A stretch of DNA of 64,000 nt from Friedmanniella luteola (GTDB taxonomy: Bacteria; Actinomycetota; Actinomycetes; Propionibacteriales; Propionibacteriaceae): assembly GCF_900105065.1 (NCBI RefSeq), contig NZ_LT629749.1, positions 4,526,001-4,590,000 of the forward strand, in the 5' to 3' direction. A program made the translations under genes and the position numbers. Position 1 is the first letter of the stretch, and the number at the start of each line of letters is the position of its first letter. Below, in pieces: positions 7,658 to 16,342 of the stretch. The notes under the pieces are model-generated. The model made no database searches. It saw only the letters and a program-made list of their open reading frames with translations, and was not told the origin of the DNA.

Positions 7658-10627
7658 TCACGCCATCCGGGCCCGGACCTGGCCCTCCACCACCTCCTGG
7701 AGCAGCGTCACCGTCGCCGGGTCCAGGTCGACGCCGAGCCGTCGCGCCTGCCCGGCCAGCTGGAGGGTGAGCCGCTCCGTCTCGGCCCCGTTGCCGGCCC
7801 GGTGCTCGGTGCGGATGCGCGCCGCGAGCAGCAGCTCGTCCCCCGGTGCGGCCGCCAGGGCGCGGGCGGCGGCCCAGCGCGCCAGCCCGACGTCGCCGGC
7901 CTCCAGGGCGCGTCCCGCCAGCTCGACCCCGACGTCGCGGACGCAGGAGATCAGGTCGGTCCGCAGCTCCTCGGCCCAGTGCCACTGACCGGGGGCGGCG
8001 TCGGCGAGCGGGGCGCCGCGGAGCAGCTGGAGCACGGCGCGGAGGGCCTCGTCACCGGCCCGGTCCACCCCGCCGGCGGTGAGGATCTGCACCTGCTGCC
8101 AGTCGGAGCTGACGGCGGGGTGCAGCGCGATCCGACCCGTGTAGGCGTCGGGCAGGTAGGGCTCGCCCGCGGCGTCGGCACCCAGCCAGCTGCGCAGCCG
8201 GCTCACGTTGGAGCGCCGGGTCCCCTCGGCGACCGCCAGTGCCGACGCCATGTCGCGCGCGGTCCGGCCGGGGTGCTCGAGCAGCCACCCGCAGTACTCC
8301 AGACACTGCCGGGCGGCCCGCGGCGGCGGGGTGCCCGTCGCCCCCAGCAGCTCGACGGGCCCGAGGACCAGCAGGGTCGGGTGGTCGACGCGCGCGTCGG
8401 CGGCGAGGGCCGTCGCCGTCCGGATCGCCGCCACCTCGTCCCCCTCCCCCCGTGTCTCTGCCGACCAGCCACCGAACCGCCTGCCCAGGTAGGTCACGTT
8501 GTCGGGTGGCGGCTCGGGCTCGGCGACCTCGACGTTCCACCACGGCGCCGGCCCGGTGCTGGTGCGACCGGTCGCGGCGACCAGCTCCAGGACGCCGTCC
8601 GTCTCCGCCCCGCTCAGTGCCTGCGGGACGAGGTCGAGGCCGGCCGGCTCCAGCCGGCTGGTCGTCGCCGCCCCGCCCGCGCGGTCGCCGGCGCCGAGCC
8701 GCCAGGGAGCGTCGACGTCACCGACGACCACGACCGCCGTGGTGACGTGTGGCTGGTCGCCCACCAGGGAGCGCAGCCGGTCCGTCTGCGCCGCGGTCAG
8801 CGGGTGGTCGACCAGGACGACCTCCGGAGCCCACGGCTCGGCCAGGTCGGGGTCGAGACGGTGCTGGCCGAGCACCGCCTGCGGCTGGTGCCGTCGCTGC
8901 ACCGCGGCCCGGCGCTCCAGGCGGTCCAGCAGACCGTCGACGTCGACGGTCTGCTCGACCGTGTGCGCCCCGAGGGCGTCCGGGAGCCGGGCGTCGCGCC
9001 CCAGCAGCGTCAGCCGCATCTCCTCGGCCCAGGGCGAGAAGGACAGCTCGACCGCCAACGCGGCCAGCACGGCCCGCGCGGCGGCGGGCTGGTCCACCAG
9101 CTGCAGCAGCCGCAGGGACTCGAGGTCGGCGAGCACGGTCCGGTTCTCCGCGTCCCTCCCGAGCGTCACCAGCGTCGGCCAGGGCCGCAGCAGCTCGTCG
9201 CTGGCAGGCACCGCGGCGAGGTGGTCCGCCCCCGGCCGGTCCAGCACCCAGACGTCGGCCGCGCCCGCGACCTCGAAGCCGACCGGCGCGTGCGGGGCGG
9301 GGGCGGCGAGCCGCAGCTCGATCCGGTCCGGCGCGAGCAGCACCAGCTGGAGCGCCGGGAGGGGTAGCCGCCGGTCCCGGCACCCGGCCGCGACAGCCCT
9401 CAGGGCCTGGTCCAGGGTCCGCAGGGTGAGCGGCCGCTGGGTGCGGCCGAGCGCCGCCTCGAGCGGGACCGTCGCCGGGTCGGGGTGGACGATCCGGCGG
9501 CCGACCGGCCGGGCCGCAAGCTGACGGCGTCGACGCGCGGCCAGACCCGCCAGCAGCCCGGCGGCGAGCAGGCCGCCGACCGCGGCCAGGGGCAGGGCGG
9601 CCTCCACCGCGGTCTCCGGTGTCGGGGTCTCGGGTGTCGGGGTCTCGGCTGTCGGGGCCTCGGGTGTCGGCGGTGCGGGCGCGGGCCGGGTGGTCGGTGC
9701 GGCCGGCGGCGCCCCGTCCGCGGCCGGCGGGAGCGGGCGTGGGTGCGCCGGCGCGACGGCGGGCTCCTCCGGCTCGGGCTCCGGGCGGGTGACCCCCGGT
9801 CCGCCCTCGAGCGGCAGGACCAGGCGCGTCCCGACGTCGAGCTCGTCGGGGTCGTCCAGGACGGCGCGGTTGGCGTCGAACAGCTCGGGCCAGCGGCGGT
9901 CGTCGCCCAGCTCCTGCTCCGCGAGAGCACTGAGGGTGTCCCCGGCTCGCACCGTGACCGTCTCCGGCGTCCCGGCCGCGGCGGTGACCACCGGGAGCGC
10001 GCCCGGGACCTGCAGGCGCCAGCCGACCTCGAGCCGGTCGGGCCCGCCGGTGAGCCGGTCCGGGTTGGCCGCGGCGATGCGGCGCCAGTCGCGGCCCTGG
10101 CCGTAGTAGCGCTCGGCCAGGGTCCAGAGGTCGTCGCCGCGCTGCACCTCGTGCACGACGGTGGACGGGTCCACCGGTGGGTCGGCAGCGCGGGTCGCGG
10201 TGGGCCCGGCCGCCCGCGGTCCGACCGCCGGGGGTGCTGGGGCGGGCCGTGGCTGCGCCTCCGCCGCCGGGGGCGGGAGCCCGACGTGCGGGACCGCGGG
10301 CGCGGCGGCCAGCGCCAGCACCGCGACGACCAGCCCGGCGACCAGGCGCTGGGGGCCGGCGAGCCCCGGCAGCCGGATGCGCACCCGCGCCCTGGTCGCC
10401 ACCGTCAGCAGCTCGGCGAGCACCGAGACCACCAGCACCGCCCACGCCGACCAGGCGGCAGCGGTGATCAGCGCGAGCAGGACCGTCCCGTCGTCGGGCT
10501 GCAGCAGCACCCGCGGGCTCCAGGTCGTGGGCCAGCGCGCTCCGACGGCGAGGAGCAGCAGCGGAACTCCGCCCAGCAGCGCGAGCAGGAGCAGCAGGGC
10601 GCCGACGCCGCGCAGCCACCGCGTCAT
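7658..10627 (-). CDS. Membrane-spanning LysM/BTAD (SARP-type) regulator of the Tad locus
   Basis: A 989-residue protein with an unusual layout. Three hydrophobic helices (about 7-29, 48-75, 94-112) are followed by two LysM domains (about 157-208 and 222-272), a Pro/Thr-rich spacer (280-340), a fourth helix (344-364) and a long C-terminal part. The last 230 residues hold an OmpR-like winged helix and a bacterial transcriptional activator domain as in SARP regulators. With N-in topology the LysM domains face the wall and the DNA-binding end faces the cytoplasm. I infer a ToxR-like one-component sensor of peptidoglycan. It is the last gene of the Tad run, after a 97-base gap containing two TGTTGTCC repeats. 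ATG 10627 is chosen over the GTG 21 bases upstream. Confidence 0.8.
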   Translation of the reverse strand: MTRWLRGVGALLLLLALLGGVPLLLLAVGARWPTTWSPRVLLQPDDGTVLLALITAAAWSAWAVLVVSVLAELLTVATRARVRIRLPGLAGPQRLVAGLVVAVLALAAAPAVPHVGLPPPAAEAQPRPAPAPPAVGPRAAGPTATRAADPPVDPSTVVHEVQRGDDLWTLAERYYGQGRDWRRIAAANPDRLTGGPDRLEVGWRLQVPGALPVVTAAAGTPETVTVRAGDTLSALAEQELGDDRRWPELFDANRAVLDDPDELDVGTRLVLPLEGGPGVTRPEPEPEEPAVAPAHPRPLPPAADGAPPAAPTTRPAPAPPTPEAPTAETPTPETPTPETAVEAALPLAAVGGLLAAGLLAGLAARRRRQLAARPVGRRIVHPDPATVPLEAALGRTQRPLTLRTLDQALRAVAAGCRDRRLPLPALQLVLLAPDRIELRLAAPAPHAPVGFEVAGAADVWVLDRPGADHLAAVPASDELLRPWPTLVTLGRDAENRTVLADLESLRLLQLVDQPAAARAVLAALAVELSFSPWAEEMRLTLLGRDARLPDALGAHTVEQTVDVDGLLDRLERRAAVQRRHQPQAVLGQHRLDPDLAEPWAPEVVLVDHPLTAAQTDRLRSLVGDQPHVTTAVVVVGDVDAPWRLGAGDRAGGAATTSRLEPAGLDLVPQALSGAETDGVLELVAATGRTSTGPAPWWNVEVAEPEPPPDNVTYLGRRFGGWSAETRGEGDEVAAIRTATALAADARVDHPTLLVLGPVELLGATGTPPPRAARQCLEYCGWLLEHPGRTARDMASALAVAEGTRRSNVSRLRSWLGADAAGEPYLPDAYTGRIALHPAVSSDWQQVQILTAGGVDRAGDEALRAVLQLLRGAPLADAAPGQWHWAEELRTDLISCVRDVGVELAGRALEAGDVGLARWAAARALAAAPGDELLLAARIRTEHRAGNGAETERLTLQLAGQARRLGVDLDPATVTLLQEVVEGQVRARMA
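9618..9677 (-). repeat. Four tandem 15-bp repeats inside the LysM/BTAD gene
   Basis: Units at 9618, 9633, 9648 and 9663 with the plus-strand core GGTGTCGGGGTCTCG; the first two are identical and the last two diverge. On the coding strand they encode a PTPET-type repeat in the spacer before the fourth membrane helix. Slippage could change the spacer length. Confidence 0.8.
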
Positions 10628-10691
10628 CCGGCTCCCCCTCTCCCCCACCCGACCAGCCTGGCGGTGCGGCGGCCGCGGGGGAACGGCCGAG

Positions 10692-10719
10692 TGTTGTCCG
10701 TCCGGGGACGGTGTTGTCC
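10692..10719. promoter_or_regulatory. Two TGTTGTCC direct repeats, 20-bp period, upstream of the LysM/BTAD gene
   Basis: TGTTGTCC occurs at 10692-10699 and 10712-10719, each inside GTGTTGTCCGT. The pair lies in the only sizeable gap of the Tad gene run, 65-92 bases before the regulator's start. Related copies lie upstream of the sigma-like gene at 17951-18011. Direct repeats with helical-turn spacing are the known site type of SARP regulators. Confidence 0.6.
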
Positions 10720-10723
10720 GTGC

Positions 10724-11614
10724 TCAGGCACCGAAGATCTTGAGCATCGCGGCGACCAGGAAGATCAAGCCGAAGACGAGGGCGGGCAGGGTCATGTAGA
10801 GCGTCATCCCCTCAGCCTCGGCGCCGGCCTTGATCTGCTCCTGGGTGAGGTGGGCGTCGCGCAGCTCCTTGACGCGGGCCCGCAGAGCGCCGGACAGGGC
10901 GGCGCCGGTCTCGTCGAGCTGCATGACGTCGGCGACGTCGGCCAGCTCCGGCAGGTCGAGCTGGCCGGCCAGCCGCCGCAGCTCGGGGTAGGGCGGCTGC
11001 TGCTCCAGCCGGGCCCGTTCCAGCGCGGAGCGGACCTGCAGGAACAGGGGCACCTCGCTGAGCTGGGCCGCGTTCCACAGCGCCTGCGGGGCCGAGGCGT
11101 TGGTGAGCCGCTCGAGCGTGACCAGCTCGATGTAGAGCAGCAGGGCCTCCACCGCGTGGGAGCGGACCACCACCGCCGTCCGGCGGAGCAGCAGGTCGGG
11201 GACGAAGAACCCGACGACGGCGCCGGCCAGGGCGGCGACCGCCGGCAGCGGACCGACGGAGCCCGTCAGCCAGCCGACCGTCAGGCCGACCACCGCCGGC
11301 AGCACCGCGCCGACCAGGGCCATCACCGCCTTGTCGGCGGAGAACTCGGCGATCGACGTGTCCTGCAGCTCGAGGGCCCGGCGCTGCCGCTCCGAGAGCG
11401 GGACGGGCGCCCGTCGGTACAGGGCCGCCCCGAGCCGTTCCGAGCGGCTGGTGACCGGACCGGCGTCCCGACGTCGCCCCGACCCCCGGCCCGCTTCGCC
11501 GGCCCGATCCAACGCCGCCTCCAGCTGCGGCGCGGTGGGCACCACCGCCGCCACGAGCGCGACCAGCCCGGCCGCCAGCAGCGCCCCGGCGAGCAGCACG
11601 AGGGCGGAGGTCAT
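10724..11614 (-). CDS. tadC: Tad pilus inner-membrane platform protein TadC
   Basis: Type II secretion F-domain protein of 296 residues forming half of the membrane platform on which Flp pili assemble. It has an N-terminal anchor, two helices around 100-145, the cytoplasmic T2SF helical domain, and a C-terminal hydrophobic helix ending the protein. The ATG at 11614 overlaps the tadB stop by 4 bases (ATGA), which fixes the start and implies translational coupling. It works with TadB and the TadA ATPase. The longer open frame upstream is only the tadB shadow. Confidence 0.88.
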   Translation of the reverse strand: MTSALVLLAGALLAAGLVALVAAVVPTAPQLEAALDRAGEAGRGSGRRRDAGPVTSRSERLGAALYRRAPVPLSERQRRALELQDTSIAEFSADKAVMALVGAVLPAVVGLTVGWLTGSVGPLPAVAALAGAVVGFFVPDLLLRRTAVVVRSHAVEALLLYIELVTLERLTNASAPQALWNAAQLSEVPLFLQVRSALERARLEQQPPYPELRRLAGQLDLPELADVADVMQLDETGAALSGALRARVKELRDAHLTQEQIKAGAEAEGMTLYMTLPALVFGLIFLVAAMLKIFGA

Positions 11615-12480
11615 CGCTCGGCCCCGACGAGGATGCGCGGGCGCTCGCGCTGCTGGGCCTTGCGGCGCATCAGCAGCAGGGACCCCAGGTAGGCCAGCAG
11701 CAGCACGCTGAGCACCAGCTGGCCGAGTCCACTGCGGTAGGCGGCGAAGAAGTCCGGGGAGACGGCGAGAGCCACCAGCAGCGTGCCGAGGGAGATCACG
11801 GTGACCTGCCGGACGACGACGTAGGGCTTCGACCGTTCGACCTCGATCGCCCGCCGGCCCTGCAGGGTCGCCTGCAGCGAGTCGGCCAGCGCCGACAGGG
11901 TGACGGAGGCGCCGTTGGTCCCCCGGTGGGAGGCGAGGACCAGGGCCGCGAGGACGGCGTCGGCGTCCGGCGAGTCGAGGGCGTCGGCCATCCGCAGGAG
12001 CGCTTCCCGGGTGTCCCAGCGGTTGTTCAGCCGGGCGACCAGGGTGTCGACCTCGTCGGCGAGCAGCGGTGGGGAGGTCCGGCGGGAGATGCGGAGGGCG
12101 TCGGTGATCGACTTGCCCGTGGCCAGGGTGGCGCTCAACGAGCGCACCCAGCGGTCGAGGGCCTCCAGCAGGGGGACGTCGCGCGGTCGCGGCACCGTGA
12201 GCAGGTACGGCAGCCCGAGCGCGACCGCGGGCCCCAGGGGCAGCGCGATCAGCCAGCCGGTCGCGGCTGCGACCCCCGTGCCCGCCAGCAGGCTGGCGGC
12301 CAGCACGACGTCGCGACGGCGACCACGGCTCCCGGGCGGGCGCCGGGTCCACCGGGCCCACCGGGCGGCGTACGACCCTCCCGTCCCGACCCGGCCGCGC
12401 GGCACCCGCCGCTGCAGCCCGCCGGCCACCAGCCAGACCCCGCCGACCAGCAGCAGGCCCGCGAGGGCGGCGAGGGCCAT
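11611..12480 (-). CDS. tadB: Tad pilus inner-membrane platform protein TadB
   Basis: A 289-residue F-domain protein with an N-terminal membrane helix, a basic stretch, a helix pair near 65-100, the central cytoplasmic T2SF domain with the 'LARALSATLATGKS'-like helix region, and two C-terminal helices. It pairs with TadC as the platform of the pilus motor. The ATG at 12480 overlaps the tadA stop, so tadA, tadB and tadC are coupled end to end. Length and topology match the actinobacterial family. Confidence 0.88.
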   Translation of the reverse strand: MALAALAGLLLVGGVWLVAGGLQRRVPRGRVGTGGSYAARWARWTRRPPGSRGRRRDVVLAASLLAGTGVAAATGWLIALPLGPAVALGLPYLLTVPRPRDVPLLEALDRWVRSLSATLATGKSITDALRISRRTSPPLLADEVDTLVARLNNRWDTREALLRMADALDSPDADAVLAALVLASHRGTNGASVTLSALADSLQATLQGRRAIEVERSKPYVVVRQVTVISLGTLLVALAVSPDFFAAYRSGLGQLVLSVLLLAYLGSLLLMRRKAQQRERPRILVGAER

Positions 12481-13985
12481 CACCGCCGTCCCTCCGCTGC
12501 CCGCCGACGGGGCAGCGGCCGGCGGAACGCCAGCAGCTCGGCCTCGAAGTCCGCATCGGGGAAGAAGCCGGGCGGCTGGGGGCCGGTCCCGGTCGCGGAG
12601 TAGGTCAGGTGGGTCACCGGGCGGCCGTTCTCCGTCGCGCGGGTGACCTGCCGGATCTCGGACAGGAACCGCCGCCGGACCCCGCCCTTCCAGGTGTCGT
12701 CCTGCAGCCGGACGTGGACCAGGAGGTGGATGTTGTGGGCGATCTGCCGGTAGGCCTCGTCGATGGTGAGGACCCCGCCCTGCGCGACCCGGGACGCGAG
12801 CCGGTCGATGGTCGACTCGGCGGAGTGGGAGTGGGTCGTCGACAAGGTGCCGGTGCCGGCCTGCATCGCCTCGAACATCGCGGCCGCCTCGCCGCCGCGC
12901 ACCTCGCCGACGACGAGGCGCGACAGGTTCTGCCGGAGCGCCTCCGGCATGAGGTCGGCGATGGTCACCTCGCCGACCCGGGTCCCGCCGGAGGTCTCCC
13001 CGTGGCCCGTGCGCGCCTGCAGGGCGAGGATGTTCTCCCGCCCGGGCTGCCGGTGGGTCATCAGCTCGTAGTCCGTCTCCAGCGTGCCGAAGCGCTCGTC
13101 GGCCGGGATGGCGTGGACCAGCGCCCGCAGCAGGGTCGTCTTGCCGGCGCCCTGGTCGCCGGAGATGACGACGGACTTGCGGGCCAGGATCGCGGCGTCG
13201 AGGAAGCGCGCCACCTCGAGCGGCATCAGCCCGCCGTCGGCCAGCTCGGCGAGCGAGACGTCGGTGAGCGTGTGCTGCCGGATCACCACGCTCGGCCGGT
13301 AGGACAGGCCGAAGCCGATCGCGTGCAGCCGGAACCGCTCCCCCAGCGCCAGGGTCATCGAGGGGTGGGTGTCGTCGAACGGCCGGGACGGCTGCCCGTT
13401 CTGCCCCAGGAACCGGATGGCCTCCACCAGCTCGTCGTCGCTGTCGGCGACGGGCGGCATCCGCTCGCGCCGGCCGTCGCCGTACTGCACGACGACGGAG
13501 TCCCAGCCGTGGATCTCGATGTTCTCCACCTCGCCCATCTCCAGCAGCGGCTGCAGCCGCCCGTAGCCGAAGACGGCGTCCTCGACGGCGGTGACGTAGT
13601 TCTGCTCCTGGGCCGGCGACCACAGCTCGGCCCCGGCCCGGTGGAGGGCGCGGACGTGGTCGCCGACGACCCGCCGGATCAGGGCCCGACCCAGCAGCAG
13701 CCGGTCGTCGCCCTGGAGTGCCCGCCCGCCCGACCGCTGCTGCGCGGTGCTCTCCGCGGTGATGAGCTCCGACGCCCGGCGACGGAGCTCGCCGACCTGG
13801 CCCCAGTCGAGCTCCGCCGCGAACAGGTCCGGGCGCGCGGCGGCCTCGGTCCGCGTCAGGTGCCCGACGCCGGGACGCGGCGGGGCGCTCGCGGCGGAGG
13901 CGGGACCCCAGCCGGGCTCGTCGGCGAGCTCGCGGAGGGCCGGGACCGCGTCGAGGTCCGGGACGGCGCCCGTGCGCTCGTCCAC
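12480..13985 (-). CDS. tadA: Tad/Flp pilus assembly ATPase (TadA/CpaF)
   Basis: Cytoplasmic secretion ATPase of 501 residues that powers assembly of Flp pili. The N-terminal domain carries a CpaF-type 'YGRLQPLLE' segment. The RecA-like core has Walker A GDQGAGKTT near residue 278, the Asp box, and a His box near 'GTLSTTHSHSA'. The N-terminal 55 residues are variable and Pro/Ala-rich. ATG start one base after the CpaE-like stop. It is the only motor gene here, so no dedicated retraction ATPase is present, as is usual for Tad systems. Confidence 0.93.
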   Translation of the reverse strand: MDERTGAVPDLDAVPALRELADEPGWGPASAASAPPRPGVGHLTRTEAAARPDLFAAELDWGQVGELRRRASELITAESTAQQRSGGRALQGDDRLLLGRALIRRVVGDHVRALHRAGAELWSPAQEQNYVTAVEDAVFGYGRLQPLLEMGEVENIEIHGWDSVVVQYGDGRRERMPPVADSDDELVEAIRFLGQNGQPSRPFDDTHPSMTLALGERFRLHAIGFGLSYRPSVVIRQHTLTDVSLAELADGGLMPLEVARFLDAAILARKSVVISGDQGAGKTTLLRALVHAIPADERFGTLETDYELMTHRQPGRENILALQARTGHGETSGGTRVGEVTIADLMPEALRQNLSRLVVGEVRGGEAAAMFEAMQAGTGTLSTTHSHSAESTIDRLASRVAQGGVLTIDEAYRQIAHNIHLLVHVRLQDDTWKGGVRRRFLSEIRQVTRATENGRPVTHLTYSATGTGPQPPGFFPDADFEAELLAFRRPLPRRRAAEGRR

Positions 13986-13986
13986 G

Positions 13987-14772
13987 TCAGCTCCTCACCA
14001 GGGCGGTCGACTGCTGCAGCACGCCGGCGAAGGTCGACGCGGTGCTCCGGAGCGCCGTGACCAGCGGCGCGGCCGCGAACTTGCGGTGCTGCGGGGCGCC
14101 GTCGGAGAAGTGGGCCGCCGACGACGGGTCGTGCGGCAGCCGGGCCACGACCTCGACGCCCAGGGCCCTGCCGATCTCGGCGGCCCGGTAGGGGTGCCCC
14201 TCGTCGACGACGACCAGGCCGGTGCGCCCGCGGGCCCCGTGACCGGCCCGCTGCGCCTCGGCCAGCACCGGCAGCTGCACCCGGGCCGCGAGCACGGCCC
14301 GGAGGCTGGAGCCGAGCAGGACGACGGTGAGCGCGCTCCGCTCGAGCAGGGCCGGCGGCAGCCCCAGCGGGCCCAGCCGGCCGGCGTCGACCACCACGTC
14401 GAGGTCGACGTCACCGAGCCGGTCGAAGGTGTCCGCGAGGTCGTCCCACACGCCGGCGAAGTGGCCGGCGCTGCCGGGGCGGGTGAAGCCGGGGAGGAAC
14501 AGCCGGCGGTCGCCGTCGGTCTCGGCCAGGGTGAGGCACTGGTCGACGACGGCTTCGCGGAGGTCCCGCCGGTCGCGGTGCGCCTCGGCGACGCGCAGCA
14601 GCCCCTTGCCGCCGGCGGATCGCCCGGTCAGGTAGCCGGCGAGCACGGCCTGCGGGGCGCCCGGGTCGGCGTCGACGAGCAGCACCGGCCGCGGCCAGGT
14701 GAGGGCCAGTCCGACGGCCAGCGTCGTCACGCCCGGCGAGCCGCTGCACGAGGTCAGGACGAGGACGGCCAT
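13987..14772 (-). CDS. CpaE-like MinD/ParA-family pilus assembly protein with a lysine-less P-loop
   Basis: A 261-residue SIMIBI-type protein, the usual partner of TadA in actinobacterial Tad loci, thought to position the pilus machine. The N-terminus starts directly with the nucleotide loop: 'TSCSGSPGVTTLAVGLA'. The normal deviant Walker A (KGGxGKT) is changed so that both lysines are missing. 'VLLVDADPGAPQ' is the expected Walker A' segment with the Asp. There is no receiver domain. ATP hydrolysis may therefore be weak or absent. It lies 1 base from tadA and 1 base from the SAF gene. Confidence 0.78.
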   Translation of the reverse strand: MAVLVLTSCSGSPGVTTLAVGLALTWPRPVLLVDADPGAPQAVLAGYLTGRSAGGKGLLRVAEAHRDRRDLREAVVDQCLTLAETDGDRRLFLPGFTRPGSAGHFAGVWDDLADTFDRLGDVDLDVVVDAGRLGPLGLPPALLERSALTVVLLGSSLRAVLAARVQLPVLAEAQRAGHGARGRTGLVVVDEGHPYRAAEIGRALGVEVVARLPHDPSSAAHFSDGAPQHRKFAAAPLVTALRSTASTFAGVLQQSTALVRS

Positions 14773-14773
14773 C

Positions 14774-15475
14774 TCAGCGGCCCGCGTCCCGGACGACGGT
14801 CATCCGCTCCTGCGCGGCCAGCAGGGCGACGGTCGGCGCCTGCTGCTGGTCGACGTCGACGGTGAGCACGATCGACGCGCCGTCCACGCCCGGCACCTGT
14901 TCGACGACCCGGGCCCGGTAGGTCTTCCCGGCGAGCCGGTCGGCGGCACCGCCCTGGGTCGAGGCGGCCGGCAGGGCGACCAGCCGGACCGGGGAGCCGG
15001 GCGGTAGCAGACCCTCCGGCGCCCGGCCCGTGACCAGCTTGAGGGCGACGGCAGCCCGTCCGTCGGCCGGGACCGCGACCGGAGCGACCGCGGCGGCCGG
15101 GAGCACCGAGCCGACCGGCAGGTCGAACACCGCCCGCTGGCCCACCAGGCTCTCCAACCGGTCCGCCGGCACCGTGTCGGGGAGGGTGCCGTCGCGCAAC
15201 CGCACCGTCGTCAGGTCGTCGCGCTGGATGGCCTCGCCGCGGTAGACGGTGCCGGCCAGCGCGACCACCGTCGTCTCCGACGCCAACCGGGCGTAGACGA
15301 CGGCCGACAGCAGGGCGCCCAGGCACAGCGCCAGCACCCCGAGGGCGATCCAGCGCGGGTTGCGGCGGCCGGGGAGCCGGGGCAGGTCGGGCGGGGCCGG
15401 CGCCGTCGTGTGCACCGCCTGCTCGGCCGGCGGGCGGCGGGCCGATCGGGCGCGCGGACGGAGGTCGATGCTCAC
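14774..15475 (-). CDS. SAF-domain pilus assembly protein (CpaB/RcpC-like)
   Basis: A 233-residue protein with a basic Arg/Pro-rich cytoplasmic N-terminus (1-45), one membrane helix (about 47-68), and an external SAF domain starting near 'ALAGTVYRGEAIQRDDLTTVRL', the fold shared by CpaB and flagellar FlgA. In Tad systems CpaB helps the pilus cross the envelope. In a Gram-positive cell without a secretin its role is probably wall passage or assembly. Coupled to the CpaE-like gene; 31 bases separate it from the TadG-like gene upstream. Confidence 0.82.
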   Translation of the reverse strand: MSIDLRPRARSARRPPAEQAVHTTAPAPPDLPRLPGRRNPRWIALGVLALCLGALLSAVVYARLASETTVVALAGTVYRGEAIQRDDLTTVRLRDGTLPDTVPADRLESLVGQRAVFDLPVGSVLPAAAVAPVAVPADGRAAVALKLVTGRAPEGLLPPGSPVRLVALPAASTQGGAADRLAGKTYRARVVEQVPGVDGASIVLTVDVDQQQAPTVALLAAQERMTVVRDAGR

Positions 15476-15506
15476 GGCGTTCTCCCGCTTCGACGGTTCT
15501 CGAGGG

Positions 15507-15917
15507 TCACCGGACCCCTCCGGTCGGCACGACGACGGCCTCGGCGGAGCCCGTGCCGGTCACGGTGGCCAGGCCGACCACGGACAGGAAGATCGTCGGA
15601 GCGCTCGATCGCGTCTCCACCCGGACGACGCCCTGGCGCAGGCTCACCGTGCCCTGCACGGTCGGGTCGCCCGCGAGGTAGGCCTTCGCGGCCAGCACGG
15701 CGGCGCCCGCCGGCTCCGCTCCCCCGAGCTGCCGGGTGGCCGCCGCGTTGCCCGCGGCCCGGCTGGCCCCGGCCGCCGCCGCTTCGGCCCGCCCGGCGGC
15801 GGCGACCTTCTGGCCGCCGTCGACCACCAGCCCGGCCACGAGGACCAGGGCGCCCATCACCAGCAGCACGAAGAGGCTCACGCTCTGCCCGCGCTCGTCG
15901 CGGACGGGACAGGTCAC
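15507..15917 (-). CDS. TadG-like pseudopilin/pilus-associated protein
   Basis: A 136-residue protein with a short basic leader ending in 'RDERGQS', followed by a hydrophobic helix 'VSLFVLLVMGALVLVAGLVV' and an Ala-rich external domain. This matches the TadE/TadG (Rv3654c-like) family: minor pseudopilins with prepilin-type N-termini. The 'DERGQS' leader is near-identical to that of the neighbouring Tad proteins, suggesting shared processing. GTG start overlaps the preceding gene's stop by 4 bases. Confidence 0.8.
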   Translation of the reverse strand: MTCPVRDERGQSVSLFVLLVMGALVLVAGLVVDGGQKVAAAGRAEAAAAGASRAAGNAAATRQLGGAEPAGAAVLAAKAYLAGDPTVQGTVSLRQGVVRVETRSSAPTIFLSVVGLATVTGTGSAEAVVVPTGGVR

Positions 15918-16342
15918 CGCCGAGCCCGGTAGGTGTCGAGCGCTGCGGCTCCCTCGCCGGTCAGCCGGATGGACCCGGGCAGGCCGGGCAGCACGACGTC
16001 GCCCAGCGGCACGGTGCAGCCGATCGTCGAGCGGACGGTGGCCGGTGTGCCGACCGGCACCCCGAAGCCGGCGGTCTGCACCTCGACCCTGGTGTCTAAG
16101 CAGACGAGCCCGGCCGTGCCGAGCGACGCCCGACCCGCCGCGCGCCCGTCGGCACCGGCCGCGCCGGCGCTGCGGGCGAGCGAGGCGGCACGAGCAGCGC
16201 TCTGCGCCGCCTCCACCACCGTCGCCCGAGCGAACCAGAGCCGCCCGCCGGCCACCAGCAGCCCCAGGACCAGCACGAGAGCCGGCACCACCAGGGTCAG
16301 CTCGACCGCCACCGAACCGCGGTCCGCGCGGCGGGCGGTCAC
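15914..16342 (-). CDS. TadE-family pseudopilin
   Basis: A 142-residue protein starting 'VTARRADRGSVAVELTLVVP', a canonical TadE N-terminus: basic leader, Gly before the mature start, and Glu at about +5 of a hydrophobic helix. The Ala-rich helix that follows ('VVEAAQSAARAASLAR') and two later cysteines (in 'LVCLD' and 'IGCTV') suggest a disulfide-stabilised external domain. The GTG at 16342 overlaps the upstream gene's stop (GTGA), which decides the start against the longer open frame. Likely a minor pilin needed for Flp assembly. Confidence 0.82.
   Translation of the reverse strand: MTARRADRGSVAVELTLVVPALVLVLGLLVAGGRLWFARATVVEAAQSAARAASLARSAGAAGADGRAAGRASLGTAGLVCLDTRVEVQTAGFGVPVGTPATVRSTIGCTVPLGDVVLPGLPGSIRLTGEGAAALDTYRARR

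Noticed and set aside
9618..9677. CRISPR-like repeat array
   Set aside because: Unit is 15 bases, contiguous without spacers and in frame inside a coding region (PTPET protein repeat).
10649..10723. TGTTGTCC repeats as further DnaA boxes
   Set aside because: They share only TTGTCC with the DnaA box; the last three bases differ in every copy, and they have a different arrangement (direct, about 20 bp).
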